Shown here in pieces: positions 1 to 12,900 of a DNA stretch of 15,734 nucleotides. Location: the NCBI GenBank assembly GCA_947177925.1, contig CAMWWJ010000036.1, positions 1-15,734 on the forward strand, in the 5' to 3' direction. Each line of letters begins with the position of its first letter. Within the stretch, counting starts at the first letter, position 1. A program made the translations under genes and the position numbers. Source of the DNA: an uncultured Lachnospiraceae bacterium (GTDB taxonomy: Bacteria; Bacillota; Clostridia; Lachnospirales; Lachnospiraceae). Under the pieces are notes generated by a model. The model ran no database searches. It was not told the DNA's origin and saw nothing but the letters and a program-made list of their open reading frames with translations.

Positions 1-65
1 TCCTCGGCAGCTCCCTATGTTAATATTAGAAATTAAAGCACACGCCGGACATTGATAATAACCAA

Positions 66-287
66 GTCAACCTACAGCCGGGTTAAGAAAAAGAATAAGA
101 GAACCAACAGCCGGGTGACGACAAAGAAGAAGAGAACCAACAGCCAGGTGACGACAAAGAAGAAGGAAACAAACAGCCGGGCGATGACAAAGAAGAAGAC
201 AATAAGCAGCCGGTTGATGACAAGGAAGAAGGCAATAAACAGCCAGGTGATGACAAAGAAGATAACGAACAGCCAGAGGAAGATAAG
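66..287 (+). repeat. 33-bp tandem repeat, acidic QPGDDKEE linker
   Basis: Five full 33-base units (99-131, 132-164, 165-197, 198-230, 231-263) encode variants of the 11-residue unit E/G-N-x-Q-P-G-D-D-K-E-E. A partial unit follows at 264-287. Exactly one period upstream, 66-98 is a further unit in perfect register but with two TAA codons replacing a GAC and a GAA. Because 33 is a multiple of three, all frames through the array stay open, which creates spurious long ORFs on both strands. The linker is probably a disordered spacer in the LRR surface protein. Confidence 0.9.
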
Positions 288-842
288 AAAGGGGAAGGAA
301 ATACCACAGATAACTATACTCCGGACAAGAAAGCCCCAGATACTGGTATCGATAAGGTGCAGGACGAGAAAAAGCCGGAAACAGGTGCGGGTTCCAGAGG
401 GATATTTATAGGTGCAGCAATACAATCAGGCAATTATAAATACAAGGTAGTAAAAATACAGAGAAACGGAAATGGACAGGTTTGCCTGATGGGAGCAAAG
501 AAAGCTTTGGTCACAGTAAAAGTACCGGAAAGTATAAAATTGGACGGAAAGACCTTCCAAGTAACGGAAATTGGAGATAATGCCTTTAAAAACCAGAAGA
601 AGCTGAAAAAGGTAATTATTGGGGAAAATGTGCAAAAAATCGGAGCAAAGGCATTTTATGGATGTCGTAAGCTGACTTCAATTACCATCAAATCAAAGAA
701 ATTACATAAAATGGGTAAAAAGGCATTTCAGGGAATTTCCCCAAAAGCGGTTATCCGTATACCAAAGAAAAAATACAAAAAATACAGGAAGCTCTTGAAA
801 GGAAAGGGCATTAAGAGAACGATGAAGATAAAGAAAAACTAA
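66..842 (+). pseudogene. BspA-type leucine-rich-repeat surface protein, 3' remnant
   Basis: The reading frame that ends at 840-842 is open back to 99 but is interrupted at 84-86 and 96-98 by TAA codons lying inside an otherwise in-register copy of its own repeat. It therefore looks like the tail of a larger gene that has lost its 5' end. The readable part has an acidic linker (99-350), then a beta-rich stretch (about 405-540), then LRR_5/BspA-like units with the IGDNAF and IGAKAF signatures (about 540-720), and a basic C-terminus (IRIPKKKYKKY...) typical of clostridial secreted LRR proteins. Family members are surface or secreted proteins. The only in-frame start candidate, GTG at 357, has no ribosome binding site and falls inside the linker. 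Alternatively this could be the end of a gene whose upstream half is joined by a frameshift; the first 50 bases show no continuation in any frame. The family call is firm, the pseudogene status fairly firm. Confidence 0.7.
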
Positions 843-894
843 AGAATAATGAAAAGAAACAAAGTTGTTTAAAGAACAAAAGAAATCATGTTTT

Positions 895-901
895 GGAGGG
901 G
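895..901 (+). promoter_or_regulatory. Ribosome binding site fixing the giant gene's start
   Basis: GGAGGGG lies 7 bases upstream of the ATG at 909. It rules out the in-frame ATG at 888, which would place this site inside the coding sequence and add seven residues before a normal signal peptide. I see no convincing promoter in the 66-base gap between the LRR remnant and this gene, nor a terminator hairpin, so the promoter probably lies further upstream. Confidence 0.85.
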
Positions 902-908
902 AAAACCT

Positions 909-992
909 ATGAGAAAGACCATAAAAAGATTCGTGGCAGCCTGTCTGATCATATGTCTGCTGCCCTTTTCGGATTATTCTACAGCGCTTGCA
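909..992 (+). other. Sec signal peptide of the giant RHS protein
   Basis: The N-terminus has a positive n-region (RKTIKR), a hydrophobic core (residues 8-20) and an A-L-A motif at residues 26-28, so cleavage is expected after residue 28 or 29. A cysteine sits in the hydrophobic core, but there is no lipobox at the cleavage site, so this is not a lipoprotein signal. Confidence 0.85.
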
Positions 993-3900
993 GCTGGAAA
1001 TACCGGAGCCGGAAACACCGGGACCACAGTGGAAACTGGAAGCGGCAATGGAGAGGAAGCTGGCAGCCATAATGGAACTGGGAAAATCGGCAGCGATAAG
1101 AGCACGGTGGAACCAGACGGGAATATGGACACAACGGAAGATAACCTTAGTGATATATCCATGGAGCCTGCAGGCGACAGCAGTACGGAGCCTTTCGCCT
1201 TATCAGAAAACAATGTTGGAGGCGATGGAATGCTGCCGGAAGCAGTAAAAGCGGATCGCACAGGGGAAAGTGCGGACTGCAATATGCAGGTTCAGGCACA
1301 AATCCATAAAAAGGGATATGTTGCATTGAGCTGGCAGGAATTTGAAGAAGGTGCAGCCAGCTATCGGATTTATCGAAATGAACAGCTTCTGTCAGAGACG
1401 GAAGAAACCGAGTTTCAGGACAGGGAGCTGGAAAAAAAGGCAGCCTATACCTATAAGATTGTGGTGCTGGATGGGGAAGGACAGGAAATCGCACAGGACT
1501 ACAGCAGCCTGATAGAAATTCCGGATAGTTATGAGGTAAGCTATGAGAATCCGTTAGTCTTGAAAGAAGATATGGTGGTGTACGACCTGAATGTTTCCGG
1601 AGAATTAGATTTAAATGGGCACAGCCTGACGGTGTTAAATCATGCAAATTTAAGGAGCTACTCCATTTCCTTTCATGGCGGCTCCCTTTTAGTGAATCAT
1701 GATGTACAGATAGACTGGGGCTGGTATGAAATGACCACAGAAGAAGACTATCTGTATGCAGGAGGAAACGTCATATGGAATGCATGGTCATACGGTTATC
1801 ATGGTTATTACGATGATGAGGGTATTAAGCTGCAGAAAGGAACTATGGAAATAAAAGGAGATTTTCTGGCAGGCGAAAAGGATACCTTTCTTGCCTCTGA
1901 GGATTTCTGTACCATATTTAGCGGAGAAGAGAAACAGACAATTGAACTTTATAAAGGGGATGCGGCTTTTGGCAGGGTGGAGCTTGCAAACACCAGTGAG
2001 GAAGGGGTATATACAAAGGAGCCCTTTGTCTGCAGCGAACTGATTCAAAATGATACAAGGCTGGTAGTGGGAGCTGATGAAGTTATAAGCGGTTTTGAGC
2101 TGGAAGAGGACATGGTGATAGATGGGGACTTCTGCCTTGGAGGAGGCATATTGGACCTTGCAGGGCATACCCTGACGATTCGGGGAAGCCTGATTCAGAC
2201 CGGCGGAACGGTATTTGTAAACGGCGGAAGGCTTGTGGTAGAAGGGGATTACCGAATCCAGTCCAGAATAGATAACGAAGATGAGAATACGTTAGAAGAA
2301 TACCAATACGGAAAAAGCATGGGCATTCTGAATATGACCATGGACGGTGACGAAGTGCTCGTAAAGGGAGGCTTTTATACCGATTCCCGAATGGATCATC
2401 AGGGAACTTTAACAAAAGGAATTTTGGAAGTGAAAGGGGATTTTTATGAGTATGCGGATTCCTCTTTTGGAAATTTTATTGCTACGGATGAGCATAAGGT
2501 GATTTTATCCGGAGAAGGAAAACAGACCGTAAGCTTTGGCATAAACCGGGCTTCTGCCTCAAGATTTTCTAATCTGGAGCTGCAAAATACAAGTGAGGAA
2601 GGCATTGTATTTGTGAACCGTCCTTATGTGGCAGGAGAGTTGAACGGAAATGACAGCCGGATAGAAGGGGCAGTATCGGTGGGAAGCAGGACTGTTTATA
2701 AGGAGCAGTATTATGGAGGCGATATTTATCTAATTGGCAATTTTTCCGTAAGGGAACCCTTGACTTTTGGCGGTGATGTGACTGTTGCCAGCTATCTGAC
2801 TCTCTATGACCGGATGACGGTAGAGGGAAATGTAACAGTACGGAAAAACTGCCTTACCTTTATGGGTGGGGAGCTGATTGCAAAACAGAATTTTTCCGTG
2901 TCGGGAGGAAGCGGAAATTACGGCATTAAGATGACCAATGAGGCAGACCGCCTTTTGGTCTATGGTGATTTTTATTATGATGCGGCAGGCACCATGAGTA
3001 AATCGGCAGGTACCATTGAGGTAAAGGGCAATGTGGAAATTGTAAAGGGATTTATTGCGGAAGGCTCGCATGTTTTTGTATTAAGCGGTGACGGAAAGCA
3101 GGAAGTGAGCATGAAGGAAGGAAATGCCTTTTATGAGCTGTGGGTAGAAAATTACAGTGAAGAAGGAGTCCATGTTTTAACGGATATTATTTTTGAGTCC
3201 ATAAAAGAAAATGGCTGCAATATCACCTATTTTTCCGGAATACTTTCTAAGGATGAAACGGTAAACGGGGATTATGAGCTGGATGAGGAAAACTTCAATT
3301 TAAATGGAAAGACCTTGACTGTCAAAGGTGATTTTGTGCAGAGCCAGGGAATTTTGAAGCTGAATAAAGGAAAGCTGGTGGTAGAAGGGGATTTTATTCT
3401 ATCAGAAGGAACCGTTCAAATGACAGGTGGAAATATTACTGTAAAAGGAAACCTGATTCAGGAAGGCGGAACTATACAGGTGGAAAACGGAAACCTGACG
3501 GTGGAGGGGGATTACCGGTTGCAGAAGCGAAGTGGGCAGGAAGACGCTTATAGCTACGGAGCCAGCAACGGAATTTTGCAGATGACAAAAGAAGGAGGCA
3601 GGGTTTTGGTAAAGGGCAATTTCCATACTGCTTCCACAGTGGACCATACCGATTATTTTACCAATGGAATTTTGGAAATAAAGGGAAATCTGGTTCAGGA
3701 AACAGGAGGACATGAATATAACCTGGTATTCAGTAAGGAACATCTGCTTTTGCTAAGCGGAACAGAGAAGCAGACTGTGGGCTTTCTTCCGGTAAAATTG
3801 GAGAAAGACAAATTATATGACCAGAGAATGTCCTGTATTGCAAATTTGGAGATAACCAATAATAGCAAAGAAGGAATTGAATTTCTCAATGAACCGGTGG

Positions 3901-6900
3901 TAAACGGAAGAATAAATGATAATCACAATAAAATTATAGGTGCGATTTCTATTATAAGAAATGACAATATTGTCTTTAAGGATGGATATTATGGAGGAGA
4001 TATAGCTCTTTGGTGCAACGGTCTGGGTTATAAGGATAGTATACATATTGCAGGTAACGTACAAATGCATTCCGGTTTTTATGCAGGCAATGATATAGAA
4101 ATTGATGGGGATTGTGTGGTTATAGAAGGCAGTATGAATCCGAGAAAGCATTGCATAAGCATTGGGGGAAATCTGTCTATGAAAAATACTTCTGATGGGT
4201 TGTATTTTTCTGATTATGGAAAGATAGTTGTAGGAGGCAATCTGGATTATCAGACAAAATCTTATAACGAAGAGAGTTTGTCAAAAGGAACACTTGAAAT
4301 AAAGGGAGATGTTAATTTTAATGTCAATTTCTTTCTATACATTGGAACTATAATATTTAGTGGTGAGAAAAAACAGACGGTTCATGCTGGTAATGTTTCC
4401 TTTGGGCAAGTGGTACTTTCCAACAATAGTGAAAAAGGAGTTGTTTCAAGTACCCTTTTAAGCTATTCACATTTAAATGCAAATGGCTGCCGGATTGTAT
4501 ACGGTGTGGAAAATGACCTGGAATATGCCGTTACAGGCTTTACCCTGCAGGAGGATTATACTGCAAAAGGCGATTTGTATCTGATGGATGGAAATATGGA
4601 CTTGAACGGGCATACGCTGACAGTGGAAGGCGACTTGATTCAGGCTTCCGGTGATATGACTATAAACGGGGGCACCCTAATTGTAAAAGGCAACTATCGC
4701 ATGCAATACCGTACCGGATTAGAAGGAAGTTATAAATACATAAGCAGCAGAGGAAGACTGGTCATGACAGGAGAAAATGACCGAGTGCTGGTTTGTGGCG
4801 ACTTTTATTGTAGTACTACAAAAAATATGGACGGTCTTCTGACAAACGGGACAATGGAAGTGCGGGGGGACTTCTGTCAAAATGCAGCAAGTAACTTTAT
4901 TGCAACGGGCGACCATACCGTCGTTTTAGGCAGAAAGCTGGATAAGGATGGAAATGCGTATGTACAGACCGTATCTTTTGAAAAAAATCCGGGAATTGCC
5001 AAATTCCATAAAGTGGTGCTGACAAAGCTGTATGAAACGGGATATGTGTTTAAAAATGACCTATCCTCTATTAGTGATGAGATTCTTTACGACTATTGTG
5101 ACGAAGAACCTCCCAGTGCAGTAACAGAGATTTCTGTAACAGGGGTAGAGTGCAGTTCCATTACGATAGCATATGAGGGAGCCGTGGATAATGAAAAGAT
5201 TCTTGGTTATGAGATTTACAGGGATGGTGTGAAGATTGGGGAAACGAGTGCCAAAAGCTTCAAAGATTCTGGATTAAAGGCAGATAAGGAATATACATAT
5301 CAGGTATTTGCTTTTGATGAGTATCGGAATGTTGCCAAGGATTCACCAAAATGCGTGGGAAGGACGCTTGTAGATGAAGAAGCTCCAGAGGCGGTAAGAG
5401 GATTATATGTAAAGAGTGTAACAGGCTCCTCCATAACTATTGCATGGAGAAAGGCTGCAGATAATGTAGAGGTAACGGGCTATAAAGTATATCGTAATGG
5501 CAAAGAGATAGCTGCTACTAATGGAGAACTGATGTATAAAGATACAGGGCTTTTGGAAGGAAAGATATACATGTATCAGGTAGTAGCTTTGGATGAGAGC
5601 GGAAATGAATCCGAGCTTTGCGAGGGAATAGAAGCTTCTGTTATATTTCCCCAAATAGATACCATTTATCCGGAAGATGGAAGTACCATAGGAGGAGAAA
5701 CAGCAAAGCTGACAATATTATATAAATACAGGAGCAGCACATTAGAAAATAAAGTAACGATTGAATACTATGATGAAAACAAAAAGGAATGGATTTCCAT
5801 TGCTTCCGGGCTGGAAGGAGAAGTACTGTCATCTAATCAATATTATGTGGCAAGATGTACATGGGATATCTCTGAATTTACTGGTACGCAGCAGATGAGC
5901 ATCCGCTACTGCGTCACGGACGTGGATGGAAATTCGGATAGCAGACAGGTTCGTTATGAGATTAACAGAACACCGCCGAAAGCACCTACACATATAAAGG
6001 TCACAAGCAGGCAGGGGAATGTGGAATTGTCATGGGAGCCATCTGTCAGCGCAGATTGTACCAGCTATTTGATTTTCAGGAGGGATATGGAAAGCAATAC
6101 CTGTGAGAAAATAGCACAAGTTTCAGGAATTTATACAGAAGCCTATGTAGATAAAAAGGCAGTAGAGGGAAAAGAATATGAATACTGGCTTGTGGCAGTG
6201 GATAAATATGAGCAGAAGAGTGCTGTTTCTTCGTCTGCTTTTGTTGTAGTGGAACCGGATAAGGAAGTGCCCCAAATAATTAAAATTGGATTAAATGAGC
6301 GAATCACTCAAAAGGCTACAATATCAGTAGAAGCAAGCGACAATAAATTGGTAAAAAGTGTGATGTTGTATTACCGAATGGCAGGACAGGATACATGGTA
6401 TTCTTTAGGAGAAAAACAAGTAGAAAGAAACTTGCAGGATAAGGGAACTGCTCAATTTGACTGGTATACAAATAGGGTGAGTGATGGAAGGTATGAGATA
6501 AAGGCTGTTGCAAAAGATGCAGCAGGCAATCTTTCTGTTGCCATGACAAAAGAATGTGAAGTGGATAATACAGGTATATCAAAAGTAGAGATATTGGAAG
6601 GGAGCGCTACGAGTACAGAACTTCAATTAGCCTGGAGTCAGGCAGCAGAAAAAGACATATCCTATTTTGCAGTGGAAAGAAAAAATAATAATAACGTCTC
6701 AATCTTGAAAACATATATCAAAGCAACAGGGTGTAAAATATCGGATTTATCTCCGGGCACAGAATATGTATTAAGAGTGGTCGGGTATGATTTGCTGGGA
6801 AACAGGGGGGAATCATCGGACTGGTATACAATTTCCACAACAGAAGATACGATAGCCCCTATTATTAAACGAATTGGACCCAATATATCCGCATACAACA

Positions 6901-9900
6901 GCAATCTGTATCTGGAAGCTGAGATTGAAGATAATTCTGCTGTTGGACAGGCGGTATTCTCTTATTCATATGACAAAATAAATTATGAAAAGATTGCCAC
7001 CGTGAATGGCTATGGAAACAGTAAAAAAGAAGTTCTATCTTATCCATGGGATATAAGTAACATGGAGGAGGGAAACGTTTATGTAAAATTTGAGGCATAT
7101 GATAAAGCAGGAAACAAAAATGGAAATACGGAAGAAGTCATAGCAGAGTATGTCATTGACAGAACACCGCCGAAAGTAGTGGATAATGTACAAATATCCG
7201 GCGAAAGCGGTGCTATAAAGCTTCAGTGGAAGCAGGAAGAGGATGTATGGGGATATGAAATATATAGGGCAGGAGAAGGAACAAATTTCTATATGCTGCT
7301 TCATACAACCACATCAGACTACTTTGTTGATAAAAGCTGCTCCTATAAAAAAACATATATGTATCAAATTGTTGCAATAGACCGGGCAGGGAACCGCAGT
7401 GAACTTTCCGAGCCTGTCATCTGGACTGCAGAAAAAGATACAGAAGCACCGGTTATTCATGCCTGTACCATAAAAGAAAATGACGTTATCAGTGGGAATC
7501 CAACTATTAAGCTGATGGCAAGTGATAACGTTTCACTAAAGGAAATCAATCTGAAATATCGAAAAACAGGAGAATTTGCATGGGAGAAGATTGGTGATTA
7601 TGATGTAAGCGGCGATCTTTATCGGCTGGAAACCGTATGGGACACGACAGGTCTTGAATCGGGACAGTATGAATTTCAGGCGATGGCAGTGGATATAAAC
7701 GGAAATGGAAGCATCTCATATCAGAAGCAGTTCACATTGGACATGAATGCACCAAAAGCGCCGGACATATCAGTAACTGAGAAAGACGGAAAAGTCCTGT
7801 TAGCTATTTCTGAAAATGAGGAACCGGATTTTTCCCATTACAATATTTATAAAATGTCCAGAGGAGAGGAACGCTTTCGCCTGTTAAAAAAAGTAACAGC
7901 TAACCAATTTGAAGACGGGGAAATATTGCCTGAAACCAGATATTACTATTACGTGGAAGCATGTGATAAGGCAGGAAATGCCGCAAGATCATCAGAGGTC
8001 TATATCCTGACAAGCGATACGGATATAGTGCCTCCCAATGCAAAGCTTTCAGATGTTATGGGAATTGAAGGAAGGGAGATTGCTTTTAGCGGAGAAAAGT
8101 CAACGGACAATATCAAGATTGAAAGTTATAAGTGGGATATGGGAGATGGAACCATACTATATGGGAAGAATCCAAAACACACCTATCAGACAGCAGGAGA
8201 GTACAGCGTCACTCTGACCGTTATAGATGGAAAAGGAAATCAGGCTTCCACTGTAGCTACTGCAAGTGTCAAGGACAAAACAAAGTGCGGAATCCATACA
8301 ATATATGTAAAGAATTCCATGGACCAGCTTATGGCAGGAGCTGCAGTTTATGTATGCTTTGCAGATGGGACAGTAAAAGAAATGGAAACAGACGGTGAAG
8401 GAAAGGTAATGATTTCCGGAACCGCAGGTGAGCATGCAGCTGCGGTTTTTGTGTCCGGATATCTGATTGCGGAAAAGAATTTTAAAATCAGTGTATACGA
8501 GGACTTATCCACTACAATAATCCTTCAGGAAGGAAGTATGGTGGGTGGTGAGATTACTGCCGAGAAGTTATCCATAGAGGATATCAAAAAATATAGTATT
8601 GATGTGACAGATGAGGAAAATTTCTTTGAGTATTCTTATAAAGTACAGACATCATTTGAAAGTAATGCGGTTCCGGGTTTTGAGTTCCAGTTTAGGGGCT
8701 CTACAAAAAAAACAAGCATTGGAAATGGAATTGGATTTGTAACAGGCTCCGGCGGAAACAGCGGAGGAGGAAATAGAAATGACAGCGAGATTTCTACTTC
8801 TGCAAAAGTGGTATATGCAGGTGAAAAACCGGTAGTTGCTTATTGTACGACAGCTCCGGCTTCTGTAAAATGGCTTAAGGATATGTACATAGTCACTGTT
8901 ACGATACAGAACTATGCAGATGAGAAATATGTGATAGAAGACAGCAATGTTATACTAAATCTGCCAAAGGGAATATCCCTTGCAAAACTGATGGAAGCAC
9001 AAAATCTTTCTCAGGCAATGGGAAGCATTGCAGGGAAATCCAGTGCAACCGCTTCCTGGATCGTAAAAGCAGACGAAACAGGGGAATATCAGGTGTCGGC
9101 TGATTTTAAGGGAAGGCTGCAGCCCTTTGAGAAAGAAATTACCGCAAAAATTGAAAATACAATAAAATTTGGCGCAGACAGCGGAGCCGGACTGCACCTT
9201 TACATCTATCCGGAAAATACAGCATACATTGGTGAAAAGTATTATTTTCAATACCAATTAAAGAATGAATCGCAAGATCCGGTTTATTATGTGACCGCAA
9301 AATTCGGGGCATATCGCACCACTGATTTTGTTCAGGTAGTGGATACTTATGTAAATGGAGAATTAACCCAGTCTGTGCGAAACAGCACTGGAATCAAATA
9401 CTATACGGCTTCTACAGAGGGAGCCCATATACCGATACTTTGCGAAGGGGACTCTGTTACGGTAGAGTCATTAGGTGCGGGACAGAGCATTTATGGCACT
9501 TATTGCGAATACTTCCCGGGAGGGGGCGAACCGTCAAGTGTATATTATAAGCTTTCAAAGGCAGTTGTAAAAAAACTGAGCGATTCCAATGCGGATATGA
9601 AAGTTACAGTTATGCCTATTCAGGGGCATATGACGAAATCCAATATAAGGATTACCCTGCCCGTGGAAGATGATACAGATGAAGAGACAGGGGAAGGTTC
9701 GGGTGGAAACACTGGTGGTGGAAGCAAAAAGAACCCTGACAATAAGAAACATACACCTTCCACCGGAAAGCCTGCTACCCCCACAGGAACAAGCACGGAA
9801 AGAGATCCGATTAATGTGATGACGGGTGCCTTTGAATCAAGACAGTGTGTCATGGCAGTATCTGGAGTCAATGACATCCGGTTCCAACTGACTTATAATT

Positions 9901-12900
9901 CCATGGAAACAGATATGGAGGGAAATCTTGGATATGGCTGGCACCATAACTATGAATCTAAAATAGAAGACCAGAACGGCTTGTTGAAAGTATGGCTTAC
10001 CCCTTACGATTCACTGCTTTTTGTAAATGAAGATTTGATGAACAATAAAGTGGAAGGTACTTATCGGGACGGAGAAATCTGGTTAGGCGATATGGAGCCG
10101 GAAAATATCAATGGGAAAGGAGGAATCACAAGGAGCACTATATCAGGAAATTCGGTATCAGGAAATGCAATTTCAGAGAATAGTATGCCGGAAGATTTCC
10201 TGCCAAGAAATGCAGTATCGCCGGAAGAACCGGGAAATGAGGAACAGACTGGAGATAAGGCAGATACACCTGCGGATAAAGTGGACAAGCCCTGCAGCTA
10301 TGTTCCAATCAGCGAAAATATGAGTGGGTACTCTGTGGAAAAAACGGATGGAGTCTATATTTTCCGAACTCCTGATATGACAGAATATCATTATGACGAA
10401 GAGGGGCAGCTCATAAAGAGAGTGAATGAAAAAGGACAGGTACTGAACATCTCCCATCCAGAGGGGCAACTTGTGATTTCAGAGCCCTATACGGAAAAAT
10501 CAATCACGGCAGTCCTGAATCAGGACGGTAACATTGTAAGCCTTAGGGATAACGGAGGGAATCAGGTTACCTTTGCTTATGATGCAGAAAACAACCTAAG
10601 CTCGGTAACAAGTAAAGGAGGTACGAGCAATTATTATAGCTATGATGAGGGGCATCGGATTGTAGAAGGAAGGGATACTGACCATACTTTGTTCGTTCAA
10701 AACACTTATGACGAGAAAGGAAGGGTGCTCACTCAGGATGACGGTGAAGCTGCAACAAAACCTGTCACACTCCATTATGAGGATAATGAGGAAAACGGCA
10801 ATACGGTAATCACTATGGACGATATGAACGGCGCCGTAAAAACCATCACCGCAGACAGTCTTGGAAAAGGACTGCGCTATCAGGATGGAATCGGGGGAAT
10901 CTTTACCTATGCCTATAACGAAAAGGGAGATATGGTGTCCTATCGGAATGCAGACGGAACGGGAGAAGATTATGCCTATGATGAAAATGGAAACATCACG
11001 AAGCTGGTGGAGACCAGTGGAAGGACTACCACCTATACCTATAACGAGCGCAATCAGCTCCTGTCCCAGACCTGTAATGATGGCACCAGCCTGACCTATG
11101 GTTACGGTGGAAACAATCAGACTGCTTCCATCACTTCAGGAAATGGAGTTGTAGTTCGTTACGAATATAACGAACAGGGACAGGTCACAAAAGAAGCCGT
11201 GGAGGGGCTTGGAGAGACTTCCTACCAGTATTCAGGAGGAATGCTTACCAAGATAACAGATCCGAACGGAAATGTAAGCAAATACCTTTACGACTACATA
11301 GGTAATGTAGTACAATATACTAACGGGAAAGGAACCGTTACGGATTATGAAATCGCACCAAACGGAAAGGTGTTAAAGGAGACCGTCACCCTTGCGGATG
11401 GAAGCAAAGCAGTGACTTCCTATGCCTATGATGCCTATGGGAACCAGACCAAAAAGACGGATGCCAATGGCAACAGCACCACCTACCAGTATGACAAAAA
11501 CGACTGGCTCATAAAGGAAATCCGGGCAGACGGCAGCGCCATCACCTATGACCGGGATGTGGACGGGAACATCACCAGGATCACCTATCCGGACGGCATG
11601 ACAACCATAGAGGCGGCTTATGACACAGCCGGGAACCTGCTGACCTTAAAGGATGCCCTGAAATCCACTACGGTACAAAGCTTCAACAGCGGAAGCCAGC
11701 TGACAGGCACGGCATTTGCAAACGGTGGAACAATCACGTATCGTTATTATGACAATGGGCTTTTGAAAAGTGAGACGGATGCCATGGGCAATACCATTAC
11801 CTATACCTATGACAGTGCAGGACGGGTAACAGGGATCACGGACAAGATGGGCAACACCACATCCTATGGCTATGATCAGGCAGGGAATGCCTCCACTGTC
11901 ACCAATCCGGAGGGTGAGACAGTCACCATTGCCTATAACCAGTACCGGCAGGCAGTCTCCACTACAGATGCCAAAGGCAATATCACCCGGTATGAATATG
12001 ACGGGATGGGCAACTGTGTCCGTATGACAGATGCCCTAAGGCATGTGACGGAATATGAATACAACGGCAACAATGAAATCGTAAAGGTCATCCGGAAAGG
12101 CGAAAACGGACATGACGACATTGTCTTTACCTATGCCTATGACCATCTGGGGAACGTGACCCTCATTACAGATGGAGAGGGGAACTCCTACCGGATGGAC
12201 TATGACAAGGTTGGAAACCTGAAGGCAATTTATGATGCCTATGGAACGGCAGTGGAAAGCTACAGCTATGACAAAGTCTATAACCAGACTGCCATCAAGG
12301 ATGCCAAGGGAAATGAAACTGCGATGACCTATGATTCCTTAGGAAACATGGTAAGCATGCTGAACAAGGCAACGGGCAGCGCCACTACCTATACCTATGT
12401 AGGAGGGAAGCTCCTAAATTCCTCCACGGATGCCCTTGGAGGCAGGGTGACTGCAGAATACGATGCCATGGGGAACGTAAGGAGTTTCACAAATCCAAAC
12501 GGTGGCGTGACGGAATACACCTATGACTTGAATAACCGAATTACCGGAGAGAGCATAGGAAGCGAATACAAGCATGCCTATGAATACAATGCCAATGGAC
12601 AGATAGTACAGAAGACAAATTCCAAGGGCCAGGTGACGGAATATACCTATGACAAAGCGGGCAGGGTCACAAGCCTGAAAGACCAGCTGGGTACTATCAG
12701 CTATACCTATGACAAAAACGGGAACCTGCTGACCGTAACAGATTCAAACGGAACCATCACAAGGGAATATGATGCCCTGAACAGAGTGACTTCCTATACG
12801 GACACCAGAGGGAATAATATCCGCTATGGGTATGATGAGTTTGGAAACCTGACAGACCTTACCTATCCGAATGGGAAGCAGGTCATCTATACATACGATA

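Noticed and set aside
1..65. Possible coding sequence left of the repeat array
   Set aside because: All three forward frames meet a stop within the first 55 bases and no motif is recognisable; too short to call.
52..411. Lys/Arg/Ser/Thr-rich open frame over the tandem repeats, and open frames on the opposite strand there
   Set aside because: The 33-bp period keeps all frames open. The frame continuous with the LRR domain is the sensible one; the others give only low-complexity sequence without a ribosome binding site or start context.
357..842. Short independent gene starting at GTG 357
   Set aside because: There is no ribosome binding site, the start lies inside the linker, and the frame is open and meaningful for another 258 bases upstream, so it is a remnant rather than a new gene.
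864..877. Near-palindrome GTTgTTTAAAgAAC upstream of the giant gene as an operator
   Set aside because: A single AT-rich 14-base imperfect palindrome without an adjacent recognisable promoter is easily expected by chance.
888..908. ATG at 888 as the start of the giant gene
   Set aside because: It would put the strong GGAGGGG site inside the coding sequence and add seven residues before a standard signal peptide; ATG 909 fits better.
1147..1647. Antisense open frames across the giant gene, here and at many other places such as 3402-3743 and 8157-8435
   Set aside because: They lie opposite clearly coding sequence, lack ribosome binding sites and domain character, and arise from the codon bias of the sense strand.
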